34,237 bases of DNA from an uncultured Eubacterium sp. (GTDB taxonomy: Bacteria > Bacillota > Clostridia > Lachnospirales > Lachnospiraceae). Within the stretch, counting starts at the first letter, position 1. The number at the start of each line of letters is the position of its first letter. Under the pieces are notes generated by a model that saw only the letters and a list, made by a program, of their open reading frames with translations, did not search any database and was not told where the DNA came from. The translations under genes were made by a program, and so were the position numbers. The stretch spans positions 1 through 34,237 of the forward strand of contig CAJUBQ010000046.1 of assembly GCA_910584595.1 (NCBI GenBank). Direction: 5' to 3'. Positions 23,218 through 30,015 of the stretch are shown one piece after another.

Positions 23218-23550
23218 TTATCTTAAAAAAATTGAAATTTTTCTAAAAGCATCCTTTAACGCTTCGATTTCTACGCCGTCAGGAATCATAAGCGCTTCTG
23301 CAAAAAATTCTCCGGTCATGTAGTATACTGCTGGTTCGTCCGCTTCGGCTGCCGCCGCTGCAATCCCTACAACGTCCATTGCAGCCCCGTCCACTGGAGC
23401 TTTAACCGGTATAATTTTCCCATCAGCGTTCTTTGCCACCGGCATATATTCCTCCAGCGCCGCCCCGGCGACTCCCGTTTCCGGCAGTGTTGGGAAGTCC
23501 CCTGCAAAGAAATTTTTGGGCTCATGCCTGCGTGTTTCAATTTCGTACAT
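23218..23550 (-). CDS. head decoration protein (lambda gpD family)
   Basis: 110 residues: a TGVAGAALEEYMPVAKNADGKIIPV core, then VVGIAAAAAEADEPAVYYMTGEF, the HDPD family pattern. It trims and stabilises the expanded capsid at its three-fold axes. The ATG at 23550 is the better start because the earlier ATG (23556) touches the GGAGGG box. Confidence 0.9.
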   Translation of the reverse strand: MYEIETRRHEPKNFFAGDFPTLPETGVAGAALEEYMPVAKNADGKIIPVKAPVDGAAMDVVGIAAAAAEADEPAVYYMTGEFFAEALMIPDGVEIEALKDAFRKISIFLR

Positions 23551-23568
23551 TTTCATTCCCTCCTTGCC

Positions 23569-24732
23569 TTATTTTGCGTCAGGGAAGAGCCTGTCAATGG
23601 CTGCATTGTACGGGTCTGCCGCTTCGCCGCCTTTTTCTCCTGCCCCTGCGCCAACGCCGTTTACATTGCTGTCCGCTATATCCGCCGCCCGGTCTGTCAT
23701 ATACTGACCGCCCTGCTCTTTCTGCTTCATAAGAATTTTCAGCGCCATTTCCCCGGCAGATACAGGCTTGTCAAACATTGCTTCATTCACAATATCTTCA
23801 AAACCTCCCACTGCCGCCGCCTGCAGTTCTTTTATGCGGCTTCTCTCTTTTTCCGTGGCGCTGTTTTCGATTGCCGCCGTCAGGTCCGGGTATGCCGCTT
23901 TCAGTTCGTCAACCGTTTTCATGTCTTTTGGTTCCATTGTCCTTTCCTCCCTTTTTGGTTTATTTTCTGGCTTTCCGCCGTCTGCTATATTATTATTTAT
24001 CAGCTTTTCATTCTTTTTCCGGATGTCCAGCAGTGCATTCGGAAAATTTTTGAATCCTGATATGTCCATTTCCACACCGTTTACAACAACTTTTGAGTCA
24101 TCCTTAACCACCGTCTCTGCTTCTTCAAACATCAGTTCATCACAAAATCCTTCTTCAACCGCCTTGTCCCCCGTCATCCATGTTTCTTCTGTCATAAGGC
24201 CCGCTATTTCGCTTGTGTCTTTCTTTGTCTTCATCCAGTAGGCGTTAACAATGCTTTGTTTTACTACTTTCAGTTCTCCGGCCATTTTTTCAAATTCATC
24301 TGCCCGGAAATATCCGAAAGCCATCATTGACGGATCGTGAATCATGAAGACGCTATTTCTTGCAATCTGTACATTATCCCCCGCCATCGCAATGATTGTG
24401 GCTGCTGAGGCCGCCCATCCGTCAATTTTAACCGTAATTTTCGCTGTACTGCTTTTCAGTTTCGTAAAAATCGCAGTTGCCGCAAATACATCACCGCCAC
24501 CGCTGTTAATCCGAACAATGATCTCCGGCACATCCCCCAGTGCATCGAAGTCTTCATTGAACTGCTTTGGTGTTACTGTATTGTCATTATCCTTATCTTC
24601 CCATCTGCTGATTGTCCCATATAAAAGCAACTCCGGCGGCTTTGTCCCATCTCCTGGTACGAAGTCCCAAAACTTATTTTTCTGTTCTCCCCGCGGACTG
24701 TTTTCCGTCTTCCTGCTGCCCTCCTGTCTCAT
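23569..24732 (-). CDS. ClpP-like head maturation protease fused to a scaffold domain
   Basis: About 387 residues. The protease part (about 35-225) has the INSGGGDVFAATAIF oxyanion segment, catalytic Ser109 in WAASAAT, and His132 in FMIHDP. An acidic residue is expected near Asp172, and an ETWMTGDKAVEEGFCDEL segment follows. The C-terminal 150 residues are helical and charged (TVDELKAAYPDLTAAIENSA, a Gly/Ala-rich end). No separate scaffold gene lies between it and D, so this tail probably is the scaffold. Lambda C and Nu3 offer the parallel. The first ATG in range is 24732, but its ribosome binding site is weak; it overlaps the portal gene end. Confidence 0.85.
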   Translation of the reverse strand: MRQEGSRKTENSPRGEQKNKFWDFVPGDGTKPPELLLYGTISRWEDKDNDNTVTPKQFNEDFDALGDVPEIIVRINSGGGDVFAATAIFTKLKSSTAKITVKIDGWAASAATIIAMAGDNVQIARNSVFMIHDPSMMAFGYFRADEFEKMAGELKVVKQSIVNAYWMKTKKDTSEIAGLMTEETWMTGDKAVEEGFCDELMFEEAETVVKDDSKVVVNGVEMDISGFKNFPNALLDIRKKNEKLINNNIADGGKPENKPKREERTMEPKDMKTVDELKAAYPDLTAAIENSATEKERSRIKELQAAAVGGFEDIVNEAMFDKPVSAGEMALKILMKQKEQGGQYMTDRAADIADSNVNGVGAGAGEKGGEAADPYNAAIDRLFPDAK

Positions 24733-26356
24733 GCTGTTCTGGCAAATCCTGTTTTTGCTGCCCCTGCTGTCCAGGTTGTTCTTGCTGCACTGGTTCCCGT
24801 TCGTTTTTCTCTTTTCCTGTGCTGCCTGCAATTTTTTTCACCTCTTTCAATGCTTTTTCTTCGTTTTTCAGTTGTTCGCAATTACTATAAAAATCTCCGC
24901 CAGCCATTTCCATTGTTTCGGTGCTTCGTGTGGAAAAGCCGTTTTCCACTTTCAATACTGCTGCATTTACTTCCTGCACCGGGTTCAAAAGCCCCCTTGC
25001 CGGTCCGTTCCACGCCGCTTTGCAGTATGCCTTATGCCGCAACGGATCAGCGAAAAAACCAGGCGCTTTTATCCTGCCTTTTGCCACTGCTTCAGTAAGC
25101 CATTCCTCATAGATAGGCTGGCAAAAGTCATTTGCAAGCCATGTCCGATACATTTTGAACATTTTCCACGCTTCTTCCAGTGCACCCCGGCTTGCTGAAT
25201 AGCTAGCAGTAAAATGTTTCATCAGCAGTTCATATGGTATTTCTAACGCTGCCCCTATCTGCTGGCAGATAGCTTCCACAAAACCGCTGAAATTTGTGTT
25301 TGGTCTTGCGGGGTTTATGTCGTGCGCTTTTTCCCCCTCCCCCAAATCAAGAACCGCGCCCGGCGCAAGCTCCAGCGTTGTTTCGTCTTCTTCGTCTATC
25401 AGTTCATCTTCCGGAATCCCAGACCCTACCGGCTCCCCGTCTTTGTCTTCCGTTTTTTCAATAAACACTGTAAACATTCCAGACACAACCGCCGCAACAA
25501 GTTCAGCGTCCGTATAGCGTCCCAACTGCTTTAACGATTCTATGACCGGGGCAAGAAACGGAACCCCCCTGCGCTGGTCTATCCTTTCCCTGCACATCAA
25601 ATGTAAAACGTTTCTGCGCCCCGTCCGTTTTCCGTATGCTTCCACCCTCTGCCACTCCATGCGCTCATTTGCGTATGAAAGCGGGTGGTGTTTTGAAAAG
25701 TGATATGCGATCACTTCCCCGTCTGCGTCCACTTCAACGCCACCCACAATCTGATTATCAAATGTATCAAAGTTGTTTGGGCTTGAAAGCCTATCTGCTT
25801 CTATAAGCTGCACCCGTAAGTCATACGGCTGGTTTTTCCGTGGCTTCACCGGAAGAAGTGCAAGCGTGTCCCCGGAAGCAAGCCAGTTCAAAAACGCAAG
25901 CTGTTGAAGCTCGTAGAAATTGTCAAGCCTTGCCATGTCGCAGTCTGCGCTCTCTGCCCACAACTCCCATTCCTTAGATATTTTCCATTCAAGCTCCTTT
26001 GCCTTTTCAGGTGAAATTTTCAGCACATCTGCGTCAATTGTTGGTTTCGGCATAAGTCCCCGCCCCACAACATTTGTCCGCATGGTATTTACTGCCGCCC
26101 TGCCTATCGGGACCCCCATGTATATGTCCCTGCTTCTTTGACGTAGGATTGATAAATTTTCATTTATATCTTCTCTCCAACTTGCAGAATAATAATTCCA
26201 GCCCAACATTGATTTTTTTGTTACATTTGCACCGTAATTGCCATAACCACTATCAGTCACAATCCCCATGCGTCTTCTTGCTGCTGCCCTTCTCAATCCT
26301 GTTTCCGGTAAAATCGTAGCAATTATGCTGTCAATCACCCTTGCTATCCCATTCAA
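24674..26356 (-). CDS. portal protein (lambda gpB family)
   Basis: About 560 residues: YYSASWREDINENLSILRQRSRDIYMGVPIGRAAVN, then NVVGRGLMPKPTID, HLMCRERIDQRRGVPFLAPV, and LLMKHFTASYSASRGALEEAWKMF near the end. These define lambda-type portals. The C terminus is a Q/E/G-rich tail. It forms the DNA entry vertex. The apparent GTG at 26395 lies inside a terminator hairpin, so the TTG at 26356 after a purine-rich GGAGAAGGTGAAGGA stretch is the likely start. Confidence 0.9.
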   Translation of the reverse strand: MNGIARVIDSIIATILPETGLRRAAARRRMGIVTDSGYGNYGANVTKKSMLGWNYYSASWREDINENLSILRQRSRDIYMGVPIGRAAVNTMRTNVVGRGLMPKPTIDADVLKISPEKAKELEWKISKEWELWAESADCDMARLDNFYELQQLAFLNWLASGDTLALLPVKPRKNQPYDLRVQLIEADRLSSPNNFDTFDNQIVGGVEVDADGEVIAYHFSKHHPLSYANERMEWQRVEAYGKRTGRRNVLHLMCRERIDQRRGVPFLAPVIESLKQLGRYTDAELVAAVVSGMFTVFIEKTEDKDGEPVGSGIPEDELIDEEDETTLELAPGAVLDLGEGEKAHDINPARPNTNFSGFVEAICQQIGAALEIPYELLMKHFTASYSASRGALEEAWKMFKMYRTWLANDFCQPIYEEWLTEAVAKGRIKAPGFFADPLRHKAYCKAAWNGPARGLLNPVQEVNAAVLKVENGFSTRSTETMEMAGGDFYSNCEQLKNEEKALKEVKKIAGSTGKEKNEREPVQQEQPGQQGQQKQDLPEQHETGGQQEDGKQSAGRTEK

Positions 26357-26385
26357 TCCTTCACCTTCTCCCGTTTTACCGCATG

Positions 26386-26413
26386 AAAAAAGCACCTTTT
26401 CAAGGTGCTTTTT
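26386..26413 (-). terminator. terminator immediately upstream of the portal gene
   Basis: AAAAAGCACCTT pairs with AAGGTGCTTTTTT around a short loop; T-runs occur on both strands. On the minus strand it ends about 30 bases before the portal start, so island transcripts should stop here unless antiterminated. Confidence 0.8.
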
Positions 26414-26484
26414 CTTTGTTTTTTATACTTTTCTATACCGCTTCCGCTATTATACATTATATAGCCCTTTTTTAACGATTTCAA

Positions 26485-26510
26485 GGAAATAGCGGGAAAT
26501 TCCTGGAAAT
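26485..26510. repeat. array A: three ATTTCC repeats at 10-bp period
   Basis: Plus-strand GGAAAT at 26485, 26495 and 26505, followed by CTTTTTAT. The same layout recurs at 28044-28069. It lies between the island terminator and the AP2/HNH-like gene stop. Confidence 0.75.
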
Positions 26511-26514
26511 CTTT

Positions 26515-27147
26515 TTATACTTTTTTCTTTCTTACAGGTGTTTCAAGCGCGTCTTCTATAGACCATCCCGCTTTTAATCTGTAACAAAGTGTTGAACGGT
26601 TTAAGCCCATTCTGTCAGCCCACTGTGCTTCTGTAAGTGTTTCGTTTTTATAAGTTATACTTACATTTCTTCTTGTGTTATTTCCTTGCTCTTTTGCCGT
26701 TGCCCATCTACAATTATCTGGTGAATATCCTTTATTGTTATTCTTTCTTTCGATTGACAACCCTTCTTTATATCCGTTCTTCATTGCCCACTCATAAAAG
26801 CTAATAAAATTCCTTTTCCATTCTTCGCATACAGTTATTCCTCTTTCTCCATAATTTTTAAAATTCCATACATTTTTATTTGTAGTTCTATTTATCATTG
26901 CATTCCAAATACTATACAATTTTGTTTTTGTCTTTCCGTGCGTTGAATTTCTTTCTTTTATTGTTTCTATCCATAAGCAACCGCAGCTTTTTGTATGACC
27001 GCTTTTCAGTTTATCTTCTGAAACCTCTACCACCTTTCCGCATTGGCATCTACACATCAACTTTTTTCTTTTCCCTTTTTCTTTTACTACTTCAATTACA
27101 ACCAATCTTCCAAATTTCTGCCCTGTCAAGTCAATTCGTTTTGACAT
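26515..27147 (-). CDS. AP2/HNH-like homing-type protein
   Basis: 210 residues. The N-terminal part (1-60) has a zinc-ribbon-like CRCQCG ... SCGC set (Cys32, 34, 36, 55, 57). The core LSIERKNNNKGYSPDNCRWATAKEQGNN (about 130-157) is the signature of phage AP2/HNH-associated homing-type proteins. A C-terminal helix-turn-helix-like segment (LTEAQWADRMGLNRSTLCYR, about 171-190) follows. It probably cuts or binds DNA; a full His-Asn-His triad is not evident to me. It overlaps the end of the upstream gene by 17 bases. The ATG is favoured over the TTG six bases earlier. Confidence 0.75.
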   Translation of the reverse strand: MSKRIDLTGQKFGRLVVIEVVKEKGKRKKLMCRCQCGKVVEVSEDKLKSGHTKSCGCLWIETIKERNSTHGKTKTKLYSIWNAMINRTTNKNVWNFKNYGERGITVCEEWKRNFISFYEWAMKNGYKEGLSIERKNNNKGYSPDNCRWATAKEQGNNTRRNVSITYKNETLTEAQWADRMGLNRSTLCYRLKAGWSIEDALETPVRKKKV

Positions 27148-27460
27148 TTGCAAGCACTTCCTCCCCGTATTTTTCTATTATTTCAGATAATTTCTTGAAA
27201 TACTTCGCATTTACTTCCGGTGTCTTTAATTGCCTTTTTGCTGCGGCTACTCCATACAGTTCCATTACCTCCTGCGGCAACAATATCTTTATGTGCGTTC
27301 TGTCTGATAAAGACCTTGTTAAATCATAACTTACCATCTGCATTATCCACTCTTTTTCCAGCTCACTTGCTGTTTTGTAATATGTGTAATATAAATCAAT
27401 CATTGACGTTCCTCTCATTTTCTTTTCTATCACTTTTTGAAAATCAACAATTTTTGCCAT
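27131..27460 (-). CDS. unknown island protein, 109 aa
   Basis: The ATG at 27460 follows AAAGGAG eight bases upstream; longer frames from 27583 lack such a site. The product is soluble and helical (KIVDFQKVIEKKMRGTSMID, YYKTASELEKEWIMQMVSYD, a Lys-rich C terminus), with no membrane segment. It is co-directional and overlapping with the AP2/HNH-like gene, and downstream of the ribbon-helix-helix gene. No family recognised. Confidence 0.6.
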   Translation of the reverse strand: MAKIVDFQKVIEKKMRGTSMIDLYYTYYKTASELEKEWIMQMVSYDLTRSLSDRTHIKILLPQEVMELYGVAAAKRQLKTPEVNAKYFKKLSEIIEKYGEEVLANVKTN

Positions 27461-27551
27461 TCTGCAAACTCCTTTCATATTTAGTTGAAATTGTTTGCAG
27501 TCTATGCTATTATCAAAAGCGTAGTCTATTTGCATAGGCTGCAAACCCTTG

Positions 27552-27589
27552 GAACCAGTGTGGAACCGTCCAAAGTAGCACACTGGTTC
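27552..27589 (+). terminator. perfect hairpin after the ribbon-helix-helix gene
   Basis: GAACCAGTGTG (27552-27562) pairs perfectly with CACACTGGTTC (27579-27589) around a 16-base loop. On the plus strand TCTCTTTATT follows, a weak U-tract. It sits four bases beyond the stop of the ribbon-helix-helix gene and may act as a weak terminator or RNA-end stabiliser. Confidence 0.4.
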
Positions 27590-27592
27590 TCT

Positions 27593-27769
27593 TTATTGTT
27601 CAGTAACTTCTTTATAGACCAGCTCAATTCCTTTTCTAATAACATCCGCTTTTGTCATTCCCGTTTTTTCACAACAAGTTTTTAGCATTTCAACTTCTCG
27701 GTCAGACATTCTGATTCTTGTTTCGTGCTTTTTAGGGTCAGTCGTTGGTCTTCCTGTTCGTGGTGACAT
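27593..27769 (-). CDS. ribbon-helix-helix (CopG/Arc-like) DNA-binding protein, 58 aa
   Basis: The sequence has a basic N-terminal arm (SPRTGRPTTDPKKH), a beta strand TRIRMSDREVEML, then two helices (LKTCCEKTGM and KADVIRKGIELVYKEV), the classical Arc/CopG fold that binds DNA as a dimer through the strand. Its ATG has TAAGGAGG at normal distance. It has a near-perfect promoter overlapped by an inverted repeat that suits autoregulation. Divergent to it is the small RNA. By analogy with other phage ribbon-helix-helix proteins it probably represses its own promoter and possibly the RNA promoter. Confidence 0.8.
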   Translation of the reverse strand: MSPRTGRPTTDPKKHETRIRMSDREVEMLKTCCEKTGMTKADVIRKGIELVYKEVTEQ

Positions 27770-27783
27770 ATTTCCTCCTTACT

Positions 27784-27827
27784 TTTGGTGATACATATAT
27801 CATAACTTTAGTGTCACCAAATGTCAA
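27784..27827 (-). promoter_or_regulatory. promoter and operator-like inverted repeat of the ribbon-helix-helix gene
   Basis: Minus strand: TTGACA (27822-27827), 17 bases, TATGAT (27799-27804). TTTGGTGATAC (27784-27794) and GTGTCACCAAA (27811-27821) are inverted copies matching at 10 of 11 positions, flanking the -10 box. This arrangement suits repression by a dimer of the encoded protein. Confidence 0.75.
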
Positions 27828-27857
27828 TGCCTAATTTTGAAATTTTTATCAGGAATA

Positions 27858-27886
27858 TTGCAATTTAAAATCTCATATGCTATAAT
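27858..27886 (+). promoter_or_regulatory. sigma-70-type promoter firing to the plus strand
   Basis: TTGCAA, 17 bases, TATAAT. Its -35 is 31 bases from the -35 of the divergent ribbon-helix-helix promoter. The only thing downstream is the hairpin-ended RNA. Confidence 0.7.
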
Positions 27887-27892
27887 GCCATC

Positions 27893-27982
27893 AGGCAATA
27901 AAAAGATGAGAGTGTCCATATGGCACACAAAGAATGAACCCCCGGTTGTATTGTGAGTACTTCCGGGGGTTCTTCTTCTTTT
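27893..27982 (+). ncRNA. predicted small RNA of about 90 nt
   Basis: It would run from the expected start (about 7 bases after TATAAT) to the terminator. The terminator has stem GAACCCCCGG (27936-27945) paired perfectly with CCGGGGGTTC (27963-27972) and tail TTCTTCTTTT. No protein frame of note lies inside; a short palindromic CCATATGG sits near the middle. The prediction rests on the promoter-terminator pairing alone. Confidence 0.55.
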
Positions 27983-28043
27983 GCGGAGAAGTCAACCGTC
28001 TGGGCTAGGCTACCGCTATTCTTCCTCGTCTAACCACTTGCCG

Positions 28044-28069
28044 GGAAATTGTGGGAAATGCAAGGAAAT
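28044..28069. repeat. array B: three ATTTCC repeats at 10-bp period
   Basis: Plus-strand GGAAAT at 28044, 28054 and 28064, followed by CTTTTTAT, same orientation and layout as array A. Between the arrays are the AP2/HNH-like gene, the 109-aa gene, the ribbon-helix-helix gene and the small RNA. Confidence 0.75.
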
Positions 28070-28222
28070 CTTTTTATTTTCCACTTTTGGTTGTAGAAGT
28101 TTTTATATTTGCAAAAAAAATACGCCTTTCAAATTTACAGGCGTCAAGCATTATTCATTGAAATCCATATTTCTCTTTTTCTATTCTTTGCAACATCTTT
28201 ATTTTTCTAAGTAAACCCTAAG

Positions 28223-28260
28223 GCTGCACGTAGAGACGTCCGGTTTCATCTGCGTGCAGC
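28223..28260. other. long stem-loop of unknown role
   Basis: GCTGCACGTAGA (28223-28234) pairs with TCTGCGTGCAGC (28249-28260) with one wobble position and a 14-base loop. No clear U-run follows on either strand, so it is not a normal terminator. It lies downstream of the 211-aa gene. Apart from array B, the rest of 27983-28294 shows no gene. Confidence 0.45.
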
Positions 28261-28294
28261 ATATTCTTTTGGTGCTTTATTTATTCTTGGTTCA

Positions 28295-28930
28295 TCATAT
28301 GCACTTTTGGTAAGATTCTTCAAAATACTTTCTGTTATACAGTTCTAAATGATAAAATATCTTTGCATACGCCCAAACATCATAACGAAAGCATTCCCTA
28401 TTTAGTGTTGTGCATTTTGAATGACTCCAATACAATGCGTTTAATAGATTCTTCTCGTACTTCTGTACGTCGCAGATGTTTTCCTTTAAGGACGGAAGTT
28501 TCATTTCAAAATTTTTATACATATAGTTTGTAATCTCATTGTCTTCCTCTTCTGGAATTCCCAACTTTTTCGCCAAGTCGTCTATCATGTATAATTTCAC
28601 CACATTCAGCCCGGTATACAACGCAAGTATCTCGTTCGCCGTTTCTTTGCTTACCGCACCCTTTTTTCCTTCTAGCGGCCGCACTTCAATAATGGTGCCG
28701 CATATGCAAGATGCAAGTTTGTGCCTGTCTAATCTATTGCTAGACATGTTCAGAGAAGATTTTTTTCTATACTCCTCAAACTTTTTCCACATTACAATTG
28801 CGGTCTTCTCACTTCCGGTAATGTGGCGCATGAAATATTCTTCATGACGGCTGCATATTTGCTCAATGAACGCTTCAATAACATCGCAGTGCAAGCGTTT
28901 GTATGTTTCTGATGGTTGATTGACATTCAT
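28295..28930 (-). CDS. unknown island protein, 211 aa
   Basis: Soluble, helix-rich, with no membrane segment. It has several cysteines (ICSRHEEYF, CICGTIIEV, HSKCTTLNRECF). The C-terminal half includes LYWSHSKCTT and DVWAYAKIFYHLELYNRKYF. It may be translated with the 62-aa gene 20 bases upstream. The ATG has an AGGGG box at a rather long distance. Its own promoter marks it as an accessory gene (moron). No family recognised. Confidence 0.6.
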   Translation of the reverse strand: MNVNQPSETYKRLHCDVIEAFIEQICSRHEEYFMRHITGSEKTAIVMWKKFEEYRKKSSLNMSSNRLDRHKLASCICGTIIEVRPLEGKKGAVSKETANEILALYTGLNVVKLYMIDDLAKKLGIPEEEDNEITNYMYKNFEMKLPSLKENICDVQKYEKNLLNALYWSHSKCTTLNRECFRYDVWAYAKIFYHLELYNRKYFEESYQKCI

Positions 28931-28950
28931 TTGTATGTACTGCCCCTCTC

Positions 28951-29139
28951 TTAGTCGTCAAATGAAGAGTTCCTTATCTTTCCATCAGAATACCTTATTC
29001 CGGTGTGGCTCTGCCCTGCCGCATTTTCAAAGCGTTTTAAGACCCTTCCAAAATCACGATCATCGTTGCTGTCTTCCTGGTTGCTTTCACTTTCTTCAAA
29101 AGCCCTCAGCATATTTTTTGCCGCTAATGTAATTGCCAT
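28951..29139 (-). CDS. small acidic island protein, 62 aa
   Basis: ATG with GGGAGG at normal distance and its own promoter. A short N-terminal helix (ITLAAKNMLRAFEESE) is followed by an Asp/Asn/Ser-rich, probably flexible part (SNQEDSNDDRDFGRVLKRF). It is first gene of a two-gene unit with the 211-aa gene. A small acidic protein ahead of a larger partner is reminiscent of antitoxin-toxin pairs, but nothing else supports that. Confidence 0.55.
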   Translation of the reverse strand: MAITLAAKNMLRAFEESESNQEDSNDDRDFGRVLKRFENAAGQSHTGIRYSDGKIRNSSFDD

Positions 29140-29185
29140 TTCTTTTTCCTCCCTGTTTGCGTTTTGCGAATTTTTTGCTCACTTA

Positions 29186-29213
29186 ATTATATGCGCTTTT
29201 TGATATGGCGCAA
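29186..29213 (-). promoter_or_regulatory. promoter of the 62-aa/211-aa gene pair
   Basis: TTGCGC, 16 bases, TATAAT on the minus strand. An inverted repeat TGCGC ... GCGCA covers the -35 box and spacer end and could be an operator. It lies about 47 bases before the 62-aa start. Confidence 0.65.
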
Positions 29214-29298
29214 CTCTTCCTTCTTTCTTTTTTATTATATCAACACCTAAAAAATAAAAATGTCAGAATCGAAAGATATTGTGTCCTTATCTCAATCG

Positions 29299-29403
29299 CT
29301 AATCAAGCAAACAGGGACACTGCTTGTGCCAGCCGTCCGTTGTACATTTCATTTTTTTGATAATGTTTTTGCTTTGATTTGCTATCACGATTACTTCTTT
29401 CAT
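29299..29403 (-). CDS. short ORF of 34 aa with strong expression signals
   Basis: ATG behind AGGAGG at good spacing, and a TTGTCA-17-TATAAT promoter 55 bases upstream. The product starts MKEVIVIANQSKN and ends with Cys-rich KQCPCLLD. The signals are strong for so short a frame, so it is either a small peptide or the start of a gene whose remainder was deleted. No family recognised. Confidence 0.45.
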   Translation of the reverse strand: MKEVIVIANQSKNIIKKMKCTTDGWHKQCPCLLD

Positions 29404-29457
29404 TTGTTTATTCCTCCTGCTTTAAGTAGTTTTCGTTTTCTACACGACTTCAACTAC

Positions 29458-29486
29458 ATTATACATGGTTAATTTTTATTTGACAA
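29458..29486 (-). promoter_or_regulatory. promoter of the 34-aa ORF
   Basis: TTGTCA, 17 bases, TATAAT on the minus strand. The transcript leader up to the ATG contains GTAGTT ... AACTAC, a possible small hairpin. Confidence 0.65.
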
Positions 29487-29575
29487 TAGTAAAAAACCCT
29501 AAAATTATATTATTTTTTAAGTTTGTCAACTATAAATGAGGAAATACAAACAATTGCATAATGAATCTAAGCTAC

Positions 29576-29785
29576 CTAAGTCAAAACTCCCTCGAAACAG
29601 ATGTGCTTTGCTCCGCACTGATAGATGTAATGAAGCCGATCTGCTTGGATATAGCTATAAGTAAAAGCATAGCCGTCCTCAAATGACCTGGTTTTGCTAC
29701 AGCAAGTACATGCTATAAAATGGTCAGCAACAACATTAACAGCCAGTTCCTTCCAACGAACGGATCTGGTATCATTTTCTACAAA
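29576..29785 (-). pseudogene. open frame without start codon, 70 codons, protein-like
   Basis: Running out of the 3' end of the gpW-like gene in another register is an open frame that reads GFVENDTRSVRWKELAVNVV, then FIACTCCSKTRSFEDGY and LHYIYQCGAKHICFEGVLT before TAG at 29576-29578. It has no ATG, GTG or TTG in a usable place. Its composition looks coding, so it may be the end of a truncated gene joined here by recombination. Frameshifted reading out of the gpW-like gene is a less likely alternative. Confidence 0.4.
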
Positions 29786-30015
29786 TCCCGTGGCACAACC
29801 CGCCGCACACGGTTCCTGCCGCCTGCCTTTTTCGCATTTTCAAGCGCAATGACTTTTTTATTCCAATAATCTATTGCATTCCGAATTTCCGTCAGGTTTG
29901 CCCTTGTCAGGGCCCGACTCCCTATTGTATAGTTCTGGCCTGTTGTTACGGTCAGTTCCGCTTTCAACCATTCATCCAAATGCTTCTGTGCTGTTTCCAT
30001 TGTGATTCCTGCCAT
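29779..30015 (-). CDS. gpW-like head-tail joining protein (DUF6148 family)
   Basis: 78 residues: AGITMETAQKHLDEWLKAEL, then GSRALTRANLTEIRNAIDYW, the pattern of the short phage proteins between large terminase and portal (lambda W position). It would sit below the portal. TGATG links its ATG to the terminase stop. In lambda W is followed at once by the portal gene; here 3.4 kb of island DNA intervene. Confidence 0.8.
   Translation of the reverse strand: MAGITMETAQKHLDEWLKAELTVTTGQNYTIGSRALTRANLTEIRNAIDYWNKKVIALENAKKAGGRNRVRRVVPRDL

Noticed and set aside
26485..28069. CRISPR-like repeats
   Set aside because: The units are 6 bp with 4-bp gaps, only three per array, with no cas genes.
27981..28214. 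77-codon plus-strand frame downstream of the small RNA
   Set aside because: It begins at TTG within the terminator tail with no ribosome binding site and runs through the ATTTCC array.
29260..29472. 70-codon plus-strand frame
   Set aside because: It is antisense to the minus-strand 34-aa ORF, which has a promoter and ribosome binding site, while this one has neither.
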